DNA of 64,000 bases from Calditrichia bacterium. Lineage in GTDB: Bacteria; Calditrichota; Calditrichia; RBG-13-44-9; J075. The translations under genes were made by a program, and so were the position numbers. This document shows, piece by piece, positions 32,664 through 39,952 of the stretch (its first letter is position 1; every line of letters starts with the position of its first letter). The notes below the pieces were generated by a model. That model was not told the origin of the DNA, made no database searches, and saw only the letters and a list, made by a program, of their open reading frames with translations. Location of the stretch: contig JANQRS010000003.1 in assembly GCA_028284445.1 (NCBI GenBank), forward strand, positions 1-64,000. The letters run 5' to 3'.

Positions 32664-35220
32664 TCGACTCTTCTCGTTCCAAGCTTGTTACATCCTGTAT
32701 CCCATTACTTCCTGCAATTTTCGTCGCCTTTGGGGCGCTCTTCGCCGACTCGGTTGGCGAAGAAATGTCGATCTGTGGATTGGCATATCCATAGCCATAT
32801 CCATATCCATATCCGTTTTCACCTGGATTGAGGTCGCTGGCGTTGATGACCACGCCAAGCAAGTTGGTGCCCAGGTTGCGAAACTCAGCCGCCGCCCGAA
32901 TCAAGCTCTTTCTTAGAGTCAGACCAGGACGGGCAATCATAATGGCGTCATCCACAAAATTGGCCAGGACCAGGCTGTCGACCGTCCGGGTGACCGGGGG
33001 CGTATCGATCAGCACGTAATCATATTCTTCCGCATACTCCTTCAGTAAATCGCGGAATTTTGGCGAATCCAACAATTCACTCGACGTTTCCACAACCCCG
33101 CCACAGGGTAATATTTTCAACATGGCTTCCCGCTGGCCGGAGCGAAACTTAAGGGAGAAGAGTCGCGCCTGCTCTGCCTCACCGGTTAGATATGGAATTA
33201 ATCCGGCTTTCTTCGCCTTAAGCTTGAAAAAGTCGCCGAGGGTCGATTTTTTTAGATCACCGTCGATCAACAGCACCTTCTTACCGGAAAGAGCCATCGT
33301 CAGCGCAAATATCGTGATGATGGTTGTCTTGCCGGTATTTTCCTCGCAGCTGGTAATGAAGATGGTATTGCGATCCGGCGGCAACTGCTGCACACGGGTG
33401 CGCATCAGCCGATATGATTCGATAAATCCCCATTCAACTTTGGTAAAGATCTGCAGGTGGTTCTTGAGATTGAAGCCACCTTCCTTGATACGGCTTTGCA
33501 AATCCTTCTTGTATCTCGGAAAGATCGCCAGAATCGGCAATTTCATCTTTCGTTCAATTTCATCGGCCGTCTGAATGGTCTGGCTCTGGAATTCCTTCAA
33601 AAGCGCCAGCATCAGGCCGAGCATCAATCCAAGAATGGTCCCGGCGATAACGTTCAGACGTTTATTGGGTGAAACCGGTTTGGCCGGGATGAAGGCCGGA
33701 TCAACGATAACGATATCCTGAAGCCTTGAGAGCTGGGCCATGCGCATCTCTTCACGCTTATCAAGCAGCAGATTGAATACCTTTTCGTAGACATTTTTCT
33801 GCCGCACCAGTCGCATTAAACCGACTTCGTGCTCCGGAAGATCCTCGATGCGATCGGAATAGCGCTCGATTAGTTTGGCGAGATCGCGCTGCTTCTGCAT
33901 ACGCGATTTAATGATAATGTCATAAGCAGAAATCGTATTCTGATTATAACTGGATAACTTGTCTTTGATCTCTGCCACCTGGTCGTCCAGAGCGATGATA
34001 TCCGGGTGGTTTTCGGTGCGTTTTTGCAGCATCTCAAGACGCCGTAATTCCACGCGCGACAACTCCTGGAGCAGCGACGAAAACGGGGAGCCCTGCCGTT
34101 CGTTTTCTGTTGGAGCAAGATGGGTTTGATCAAAAAATCCTTTCTCAGCCATCTCTTCCTTTAGCGCCGTGTACTTGTTGCGGTATTCCGCCAACTCCAG
34201 ATCGGTGCGAACTTTTTCGGCTTCCAGCTCACTAAGAGCCTGCACTGTCGCCTCCGAGTTCTTGTCGAGCATGACAATCTTGTTGTCACTCTTGAATTGG
34301 CTAAGCTCTGCTTCTGCATCTCGCAGATTTTCAGACACCTCGTCCAATTGGCGATCTACAAAATCAAAAGAGTAGGAGATGCTTTGCCGCTTGTGCTCAT
34401 AGCGGGTTTCACGATATTTTTCCGCAACCGTGTTGGCAATTAATTGCGACATAAATGGTGACGGAGACTCTACCGAAACCTTAAAGAGGGTTGTCGCTTT
34501 GACCGGAACTACCGAAATGCTGGTTGACAGGTCTTCATAGGTGGCGGCCGGTCCTTCAAGTCGAAAATAGAGACGGCTATTTACTTCCATCTCGATCCAA
34601 TTCACAACAATGTGAAAATGCGAGAGCTTGAATTCTGCAGGTGACCGCGTGTTTTGCACGCTGATCCTGGTATCGTCTTCTGCATCGTAGAGGGCGAGGC
34701 TGGCGCCAGGCATCACCTGAACGTAGTAATCATGTCCCTCGAAGCCCAACGGCACATCTGTCGACAGGACTTTTATCGAGGGCAGACGTCCACCGGATGG
34801 GGCCGCATAGTTTTGCTGATATTCTACCAGGTGCTTATCGTAATCGCGGTCGGCTTTTTGGGCGTAATCGATGTGCAAAACCTTAAAGGCCAGGCCCAGT
34901 TCATCAACTACCTTGTCGAGAACCGTGCGTGTTTTGAGCAGCTCTACCTCGGTTTCAACCGCATCGGACGTTTCCAATTCAATGATTCTGGTCAAGTTGT
35001 CTTCTTGCCGGTTCTCAGTTGATTCCTTCTTTATCAAGGTTGACGCCTTGAAAATCGGCGTGACAAGTAAGGAATACACCACGGCAACGACAAAGAAAGT
35101 GATGACGCATGCTCCGATAATCAGGCGATGTCTTCGAAGAATATGAAAAGCATCAGATAGGCTGAGAGGGGCCTGTTCCGATTTCGCGCCGAGAGGATAA
35201 TGTTCATCAAAATTTTGCAC
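32653..35220 (-). CDS. Wzc-type polysaccharide co-polymerase/tyrosine autokinase, copy 2
   Basis: An 855-residue paralog of the protein at 6362-8863 with the same plan: Wzz domain with helix near 35-57, coiled-coil region (about 285-445), GNVR-like segment, second helix (about 525-545), and BY-kinase (TSCEENTGKTT near 625, VLLIDGDLKKS, YVLIDTPP). The C-terminal tail differs: five GY dipeptides in a row near residue 806, then a roughly 40-residue polar extension with further Ser/Thr. The tail tyrosines are the expected phosphorylation sites. The start is GTG at 35220. It probably works with the Wza-like protein encoded just upstream. Confidence 0.9.
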   Translation of the reverse strand: MQNFDEHYPLGAKSEQAPLSLSDAFHILRRHRLIIGACVITFFVVAVVYSLLVTPIFKASTLIKKESTENRQEDNLTRIIELETSDAVETEVELLKTRTVLDKVVDELGLAFKVLHIDYAQKADRDYDKHLVEYQQNYAAPSGGRLPSIKVLSTDVPLGFEGHDYYVQVMPGASLALYDAEDDTRISVQNTRSPAEFKLSHFHIVVNWIEMEVNSRLYFRLEGPAATYEDLSTSISVVPVKATTLFKVSVESPSPFMSQLIANTVAEKYRETRYEHKRQSISYSFDFVDRQLDEVSENLRDAEAELSQFKSDNKIVMLDKNSEATVQALSELEAEKVRTDLELAEYRNKYTALKEEMAEKGFFDQTHLAPTENERQGSPFSSLLQELSRVELRRLEMLQKRTENHPDIIALDDQVAEIKDKLSSYNQNTISAYDIIIKSRMQKQRDLAKLIERYSDRIEDLPEHEVGLMRLVRQKNVYEKVFNLLLDKREEMRMAQLSRLQDIVIVDPAFIPAKPVSPNKRLNVIAGTILGLMLGLMLALLKEFQSQTIQTADEIERKMKLPILAIFPRYKKDLQSRIKEGGFNLKNHLQIFTKVEWGFIESYRLMRTRVQQLPPDRNTIFITSCEENTGKTTIITIFALTMALSGKKVLLIDGDLKKSTLGDFFKLKAKKAGLIPYLTGEAEQARLFSLKFRSGQREAMLKILPCGGVVETSSELLDSPKFRDLLKEYAEEYDYVLIDTPPVTRTVDSLVLANFVDDAIMIARPGLTLRKSLIRAAAEFRNLGTNLLGVVINASDLNPGENGYGYGYGYGYANPQIDISSPTESAKSAPKATKIAGSNGIQDVTSLEREESNEK
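32784..32815 (-). repeat. Hexanucleotide tandem repeat encoding GY dipeptides in Wzc copy 2
   Basis: Five CATATC-type units in a row (the second is CATAGC) encode the alternating Gly-Tyr tail. The period is six bases, so loss or gain of a unit by slippage stays in frame and changes the number of candidate phosphotyrosines. Confidence 0.75.
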
Positions 35221-35269
35221 GAAAAAAATCCCTGTTTTCCATGTTTGGTAATTTCCGTCCGGTCGACAG

Positions 35270-35884
35270 CTAGTTATTGGAACGTTGCAGACTAATGATT
35301 GTCACAACTAAAGCGAGTCCGGAGATGATGGTCGATGCGTTTCTCAAAGTCAGCCAGCGCTTACGCGGCACGTAGAGTTGCACACCGGAATCGATGCCAA
35401 TATCATTCAATTTGCTGCCTTCAACGAGAATCTTATCAGCATCGATGTTGAGTTTCTTTTCCCTATTTACAAAATACAGCTTCTTGAGATTTGCATCATC
35501 CGTTTCGCCCCCGGCCATTGCCAGCAGGTCTGAAATGCGCTCTACACCGGTTACGAAATAAACCCCGGGCGATTGTACTTCCCCAAGAATCTTTATTTTG
35601 TAAAGTGGTTGAACAAATAGCTCCGGATTGCGATATATCCCCTCGAATTTCTCGACGATTTCATCACGCACGCTGTAAAATGAACGATTAGACGTCTGCA
35701 CGGTGCCGATATAAGGCAACTGGATGGTGCCATTGCCTTGAATGAAAAAATCTCCGCTGGTGGCGTCTTCAATGTTATAAAATTGAATTCTGACACCGTC
35801 ACCGGGATTTAAGGTTTGGCCGACCACCGGCATCAGGAAGAGAAACAGCATACTAATTATGATGCCTGAAAATTGCCTCGACAT
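35270..35884 (-). CDS. Wza-like polysaccharide export protein, copy 2
   Basis: A 204-residue paralog of the protein at 9037-9645. The signal peptide (FSGIIISMLFLFLMPVVGQ) is followed by TLNPGDGVRIQFYN, the Poly_export domain, one SLBB-type domain (ILGEVQSPGVYFVTGVERISDLLAMAGG), and a C-terminal helix (STIISGLALVVTIIS). I prefer ATG at 35884 (AAAGGA six bases upstream) over 35923, since it gives the same length as copy 1. It is the first gene of the long polysaccharide locus. Its short length suggests that an additional outer-membrane partner is encoded elsewhere. Confidence 0.85.
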   Translation of the reverse strand: MSRQFSGIIISMLFLFLMPVVGQTLNPGDGVRIQFYNIEDATSGDFFIQGNGTIQLPYIGTVQTSNRSFYSVRDEIVEKFEGIYRNPELFVQPLYKIKILGEVQSPGVYFVTGVERISDLLAMAGGETDDANLKKLYFVNREKKLNIDADKILVEGSKLNDIGIDSGVQLYVPRKRWLTLRNASTIISGLALVVTIISLQRSNN

Positions 35885-35923
35885 ATCAATCCTTTTTTTC
35901 TTTCCAAAGAACGAATTTAGCAT

Positions 35924-36495
35924 TACTTGTTTGATGTAACTATCGTCAAATAATTAACGATCCGTACTGGTTTTAGCCGAAATTTTCCATCTTTTTGCAA
36001 TAAAATACGAAAACCACAACAGCGACGTTGCCATTGGAATAAGTGTTGATCCGATCCGTAGATCAGAATCGCATACATGTCGGAAAGTATTGTGATTTTC
36101 AAAGATCCCGTGCCGGGGCAGTCAATACAGCAAACGCGACGGGAGGATAGGGGTGACGTTCGGCGTGATACCGATAGGGCCGGGAGAATAGGACATTCAC
36201 TCCCGGTTTTCGACCAATATACCCTCTGCCTGTCTCAACAGTTTTGACCGCCTCACAAACGCAAAAGTCATACTTCTGAGCTCGCGTCATTTCGTGTTGA
36301 GGAGTTGCTAAATATCAATTTCGCATCAACTCGAAACGTCAGGATTATAATAATAGCTCGGAGGTCTGACTCTGTGTGGCAAAGCACGAAATTCTGCTAA
36401 TGCTTTTAATTTAATTGTAACATTAGAGGTGTTGAGCAGGCAGAGAGATTTTGGGAAAGAGGAAATGTATCAAAGAGCGGGGATTGAACAACGAT
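35924..36495. other. Intergenic region upstream of the polysaccharide locus
   Basis: About 570 bases without a convincing gene; a 63-codon minus-strand frame at 36099-36290 has no support. It should contain the main promoter of the locus. Visible structures are the shared wza motif at 35992-36013 and an inverted repeat CCGGGAG/CTCCCGG at 36180-36206 followed by TTTT on the plus strand. Confidence 0.5.
35992..36013 (-). promoter_or_regulatory. Motif shared by both wza upstream regions, copy 2
   Basis: On the plus strand it reads TTTTTGCA, ATAAAATAC, GAAAA, and matches the block at 9963-9985 except for one missing base and one substitution. It lies 108 bases upstream of the wza copy 2 start codon at 35884. 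Being upstream of the same gene type twice is the only evidence for a function. Confidence 0.4.
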
Positions 36496-36699
36496 TTAGT
36501 CGTCGGTTCGATCCAGATATTCTTCCAGACGATTGAGGAATTTCTTGTTTTTGAGTGGGGGCTTGTCCCGAAGGGCTTCGTACTCTTCCTGGAAGCATTC
36601 GATATGCATCCAGCCCATTCGGAAAGATTTTGGATTGAGTTTATAAATGGATGTTGGATGTTCCTTATCCAACTTCGTGCGGCAGATAGCACATTTCAT
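36496..36699 (-). CDS. Small protein with putative zinc site
   Basis: A 67-residue protein with C3-x2-C6 at the start (MKCAICRTKL) and H32-x2-C35 (WMHIEC), spaced like a treble-clef or zinc-ribbon site. The rest is charged and helical (NKKFLNRLEEYLDRTDD). I chose ATG at 36699 because the Cys pair begins there and GGAG is eleven bases upstream; the frame extends to 36741. No family is recognised. It may bind nucleic acid or a protein partner. It stands alone between the polysaccharide locus and the repeat-flanked DUF559 gene. Confidence 0.55.
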   Translation of the reverse strand: MKCAICRTKLDKEHPTSIYKLNPKSFRMGWMHIECFQEEYEALRDKPPLKNKKFLNRLEEYLDRTDD

Positions 36700-36943
36700 T
36701 ATAGCTGTTGCTCCGTCGTAAGCGACATCAGTCAGATGCACATATTAAGTCCCCTTCCTTGCTAGAATACCCCAGTAAATTGGACCCCAATATAACGTAC
36801 TTCACTTACCGAGCAAAGTCCAAACTTTTTATGCGTCATTTATTCAGTGCGCATGAGTCAATTTGCATCTTTTTGCGCAAAGATGGCAGCTTATTCGCCG
36901 AAATGGAAGCTTATTGGAAGTATTGGGGTGAGGGGATTAGCAT
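36700..36943. other. Intergenic region, no gene recognised
   Basis: The region between the small zinc-site gene and the first DUF559-flanking repeat. It is moderately AT-rich. A GGGGTGAGGGGATT near 36925-36938 is inverted relative to the start of the adjacent repeat and may be a remnant of another copy. Confidence 0.35.
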
Positions 36944-37108
36944 CCTAAACCTCACCCCCTAAATCCCCTTCTCCTAATTGCACTCAAAGGCTTTTGGTTT
37001 TGCAGCTCTGAAGAAGAGGGGGACTTAATTTTACTATTTCTCGAAGCCCCTCTCCCTCGAGAGCGCAGTTTTCTAGAATGTTGCAAATTTACCGGGAGAG
37101 GGGTTTGG
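36944..37108 (+). repeat. 165-base palindromic repeat, copy 1
   Basis: About 96% identical to 37532-37696 by visual alignment (roughly six differences). Its ends are inverted repeats: CCTCACCCCCTAAATCCCC at the left and GGGGTTTGGGGTGAGG at the right (extending to 37115). An internal stem pairs a GAGGGGGACTT with an AAGCCCCTCTCC. It lies just after the stop of the DUF559 gene. Confidence 0.85.
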
Positions 37109-37127
37109 GGTGAGGGGAAGGCAAGAT

Positions 37128-37511
37128 CTAATGTAATAGACCTCTCAATTGCTTCAGCACCGCCTCAAGTCCTGTTTCTATTTCTTCATTTCTGAATCTA
37201 ATAACCCGAATTCCAAGGCTATTGATAACCGCCGTTCGCAGTTCATCCTGTTTTTGCTGACAATCATGTATTTTACCGTCAACCTCGATGGCTAGCTTCT
37301 TGGCTTGACAATAGAAGTCCGCTATATAAAAACTCTCGTTATCAACATGATCAAAAAACAGGGGGTGTTGTCGTCGAAACTTTAATCTCATGAACTGTCG
37401 ATTCCTCAATGCTTTCCAGAGAATTTTCTCTGCTTGTGTTTCTCGTAAACGAAGCTCACGGCATCGTGTCTTTGCGATTTGAATAAGTTCTTTCGAGGGC
37501 TGGACTCCCAA
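37128..37511 (-). CDS. DUF559 endonuclease-like protein
   Basis: A 127-residue protein with the Vsr/restriction-endonuclease-like fold of DUF559. It opens with a helical CRELRLRETQAEKILWKALRNRQF, then LKFRRQHPLFFDHVDNESFYIADFYC (the D in IADFYC) and KKLAIEVDGKIHD (E and D-x-K), the expected metal-binding PD-(D/E)xK residues. It ends with VIRFRNEEIETGLEAVLKQL. The start is TTG with AAAGGAG six bases upstream. Two near-identical 165-base palindromic repeats flank the gene tightly, suggesting a mobile unit. Enzyme activity has not, to my knowledge, been established for most members. Confidence 0.88.
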   Translation of the reverse strand: MGVQPSKELIQIAKTRCRELRLRETQAEKILWKALRNRQFMRLKFRRQHPLFFDHVDNESFYIADFYCQAKKLAIEVDGKIHDCQQKQDELRTAVINSLGIRVIRFRNEEIETGLEAVLKQLRGLLH

Positions 37512-37531
37512 TATGTGCTCCTTTCTTGCTT

Positions 37532-37696
37532 CCTAAACCTCACCCCCTAAATCCCCCTCTCCTAATTGCACTCAAAGGCTTTTGGTTTTGCAACTCCGAA
37601 GGAGAGGGGGACTTAATTTTACTATTTCTCGAAGCCCCTCTCCCTCGAGAGCGCAGTTTTCTAGAATGTTGCAAATTTGCCGGGAGAGGGATTTGG
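37532..37696 (+). repeat. 165-base palindromic repeat, copy 2
   Basis: A direct copy of 36944-37108, placed about 20 bases upstream of the DUF559 start codon. The left inverted end is intact, but the right end diverges after GGGAGAGGGATTTGG, losing the GGGGTGAGG of copy 1. Confidence 0.85.
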
Positions 37697-37750
37697 ATAT
37701 TCATTCGCATCTTCTTTGCTTGTAATTCACATGAAATACATATAGTTAGA

Positions 37751-38803
37751 CTAATCCACTATTACCTCCCTGCTCCGCTTGTACTGAATGGCTTCAGCGA
37801 TGATGCTGAGAGCGATTTCTTCCGGGGTTTTGGCAGATATAGGTAGGCCGGCCGGTCCCTTGATACGGTCAATTTCCGCGTCGCTATAGCCTGCCTCCTG
37901 TAGCCGTTTGCGACGCTTGGCGTGCGTTTTCCGGCTGCCGAGCGCAGTGATGTAGTAGACGTCGCTACGGAGGAGGGCATAGAGGGCAACATCGTCAATT
38001 TTGGGGTCGTGCGTCAGCAGCACCGCATAAGTGTCATCATGTAGATCAATATTGGGCAACACTTCGTCCGGCCATTCCACGTGCAGGTGGTCCGGCGCCA
38101 CTGTAAAGCGTTCTTTGGTTGCGAAGATTTGGCGCGGGTCTATAACCGTCACTTCGAAACCCATATCTTTGCCAAACTTCACCAGCGGGATGGAAATATG
38201 CGCGGCGCCAACGATCAGCAGGTGATCGCGGCGCGGCAGGACATGCAGAAATACTGCTTCTCCGTCAATTTCCTGTTTGCCGCTTTTGCGGGTTGCATAG
38301 GCAGCACGCGCTGCCGCCACAACCGGAGCGGTTTGTGCGCCCCAGTCGCCAACAACCTGACCATCGGCCAAAATCAGCAGATGTTGCTGTGCAGAGGCGC
38401 TCATGCGGGTGGCGAGGATCGCTGCCCTGTTGTTGCGCAAAACATCATTCAAGGCCTGCCATATCTGTTTTTCGTTCTCGACAGTGGCGTAGGCCAGATG
38501 CTTTTCCACAAAGACGGAGACCTTGCCACCGCAGGTAAGGCCAACCGACCAGGCCAACTCATCGCTGACGCCAAATTGGACTTCCCGTGGCTCTCCGCCC
38601 GCTAACACTTCCCGGGCAAGCTCTATAACAGCGCCTTCGATGCAACCGCCGCTAACGGAGCCGACAACTTTCAAGTCATCGGTAACCGCCAGGGTAGATC
38701 CTTCCCTGCGCGGGGCTGAACCCCAGGTTTTGACCACTGTTGCTACGGCAAATTCCTTATGCGCCGCCAGCCACGGCTGGATTTCCTTAAAAATATCTCT
38801 CAT
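37751..38803 (-). CDS. XdhC/CoxI family protein
   Basis: A 350-residue protein with an XdhC_CoxI domain at the N-terminus (FAVATVVKTWGSAPRREGSTLAVT, GSVSGGCIEGAVIE with its conserved Cys) and a Rossmann-like XdhC_C domain (DHLLIVGAAHISIPLVKFGKDMGFEVTVIDPR near residue 195, VLLTHDPKIDDVALY near 260, LGSRKTHAKRRKRL near 290). XdhC proteins insert sulfurated molybdenum cofactor into xanthine dehydrogenase-type enzymes. No such enzyme is encoded here, so the partner lies elsewhere. It follows the beta-barrel gene by one base and is probably co-transcribed with it. Confidence 0.88.
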   Translation of the reverse strand: MRDIFKEIQPWLAAHKEFAVATVVKTWGSAPRREGSTLAVTDDLKVVGSVSGGCIEGAVIELAREVLAGGEPREVQFGVSDELAWSVGLTCGGKVSVFVEKHLAYATVENEKQIWQALNDVLRNNRAAILATRMSASAQQHLLILADGQVVGDWGAQTAPVVAAARAAYATRKSGKQEIDGEAVFLHVLPRRDHLLIVGAAHISIPLVKFGKDMGFEVTVIDPRQIFATKERFTVAPDHLHVEWPDEVLPNIDLHDDTYAVLLTHDPKIDDVALYALLRSDVYYITALGSRKTHAKRRKRLQEAGYSDAEIDRIKGPAGLPISAKTPEEIALSIIAEAIQYKRSREVIVD

Positions 38804-38804
38804 T

Positions 38805-39833
38805 CTAATACTCCACTTTTATGCCAACTGTCAGCAATACACCTTGAAAATCTCCCGCAACTTGCGGGATGTTATTGCGAAACCAGGCAAGGCGGGCGCT
38901 CAGGCTGCGTCCGGCTTCAAGATTGTAGACAAGTTTGCAATAAACCTGGTCTTCCGATTCCAGAGGTGTATAGGCCAGGGCAAGCTCTGTCTCGTCGGTT
39001 TCCGAGGTGCTTTGCACATAACTATCTACGAGAAATAGGAGCGATACGTTTCGCAACAGCGTACGGCCATAGAAGATGCGCCAGTGATGTTCGCTGACAT
39101 CACTGGTTCGCGACGATCGTTGAAACAACAAGGTATAGTGCAGCGAGAAAATATGACGGCTTCGATGCTCGAGCGAGACTCGCGGACCAAATCGCTGTCC
39201 CTCATTTGTTTCAATGCTGATTGTCCCGATATCAGGATCCTGCACTTCGCCATCCAGGGCAAATTGTTCAACCGTCGCGCCGAGGCCCAACCAGGTCGAT
39301 TGCCGTATGCGCCGTCGCAGCTGCATGCTCATGATTCCTGTTAACAATTCGCTGGGGATATCGGCTTCAACATCCCGCTGGATTCCAGCTGCGGTGACAT
39401 TAAAGTGGTAACTGGGAGATAGACGCCAGATAAAGTGTCCGTTTATATCGGATAGCTTGGTGTCGATGCTGCTACCGACGCCGCTGCTGAAACTTTGACG
39501 GATATGCCGAAAGCCGATGCCATAGTTGATCTTTTTCCCGGATATAGCCAGGTCACTGCGAAGATTAAAGCGATTGGCAAAGAGCTGATTGTTGACGTTG
39601 AAAACCTCCGGACGCAGGCTGGCGCTGGACTGCCAGTTGATACGACGTTTTTGTAAGCGGTAGCGAATATTGCCTTCGCCCATCAGGTAAACGCGTGGAT
39701 CGCTGTTTTCCGTCATAAATATGCCACTTTGCCCGCTTAGCTGTAAGCGAACCTGCGCAAAAACCGATACCGTCAGCAGCAGTATGATTGCCAATAGCAA
39801 GAGGCGTGAAATGAGTAAAGTTTCAGATCTCAT
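38805..39833 (-). CDS. Putative outer-membrane beta-barrel protein
   Basis: A 342-residue protein with a signal peptide (LLLLAIILLLTVSVFAQ). The rest is made of alternating polar and hydrophobic strands of about 10-12 residues (for example INWQSSASLRPEVF, INYGIGFRHI, YHFNVTAAGIQ), ending in VLLTVGIKVEY with a terminal aromatic residue, as in outer-membrane barrels. No enzyme motif is seen. It may be a porin-like or structural protein of unknown role. It is directly followed by xdhC. Confidence 0.65.
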   Translation of the reverse strand: MRSETLLISRLLLLAIILLLTVSVFAQVRLQLSGQSGIFMTENSDPRVYLMGEGNIRYRLQKRRINWQSSASLRPEVFNVNNQLFANRFNLRSDLAISGKKINYGIGFRHIRQSFSSGVGSSIDTKLSDINGHFIWRLSPSYHFNVTAAGIQRDVEADIPSELLTGIMSMQLRRRIRQSTWLGLGATVEQFALDGEVQDPDIGTISIETNEGQRFGPRVSLEHRSRHIFSLHYTLLFQRSSRTSDVSEHHWRIFYGRTLLRNVSLLFLVDSYVQSTSETDETELALAYTPLESEDQVYCKLVYNLEAGRSLSARLAWFRNNIPQVAGDFQGVLLTVGIKVEY

Positions 39834-39872
39834 CGTGGTGTACGTCTGCGTAGTTCAAATAAACAAAGCGTT

Positions 39873-39908
39873 CCCCCTGCATCTCCCCCCGGGGGGGGAT
39901 GCAGGGGG
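39873..39908. repeat. 36-base GC-rich palindrome
   Basis: Two 18-base arms meet at the centre of a C-run/G-run with one mismatch; the arms start CCCCCTGCATC. It lies between the M28 peptidase gene and the beta-barrel gene, both on the minus strand. There is no adjacent T-run, so it is more like a dispersed palindromic element than a terminator, though it could stop transcription or block exonucleases. Confidence 0.7.
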
Positions 39909-39952
39909 GACATTGTCATTTGCCAGGGTTACAACTTTACATGTCGTAAGGT

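Noticed and set aside
36180..36206. A terminator on the plus strand in the wza upstream region
   Set aside because: The stem is only seven pairs with a 13-base loop and four T residues, and there is no plus-strand gene upstream of it.
36099..36290. A 63-codon minus-strand frame upstream of wza copy 2
   Set aside because: It has no homology that I recognise and no ribosome binding site; the region looks intergenic.
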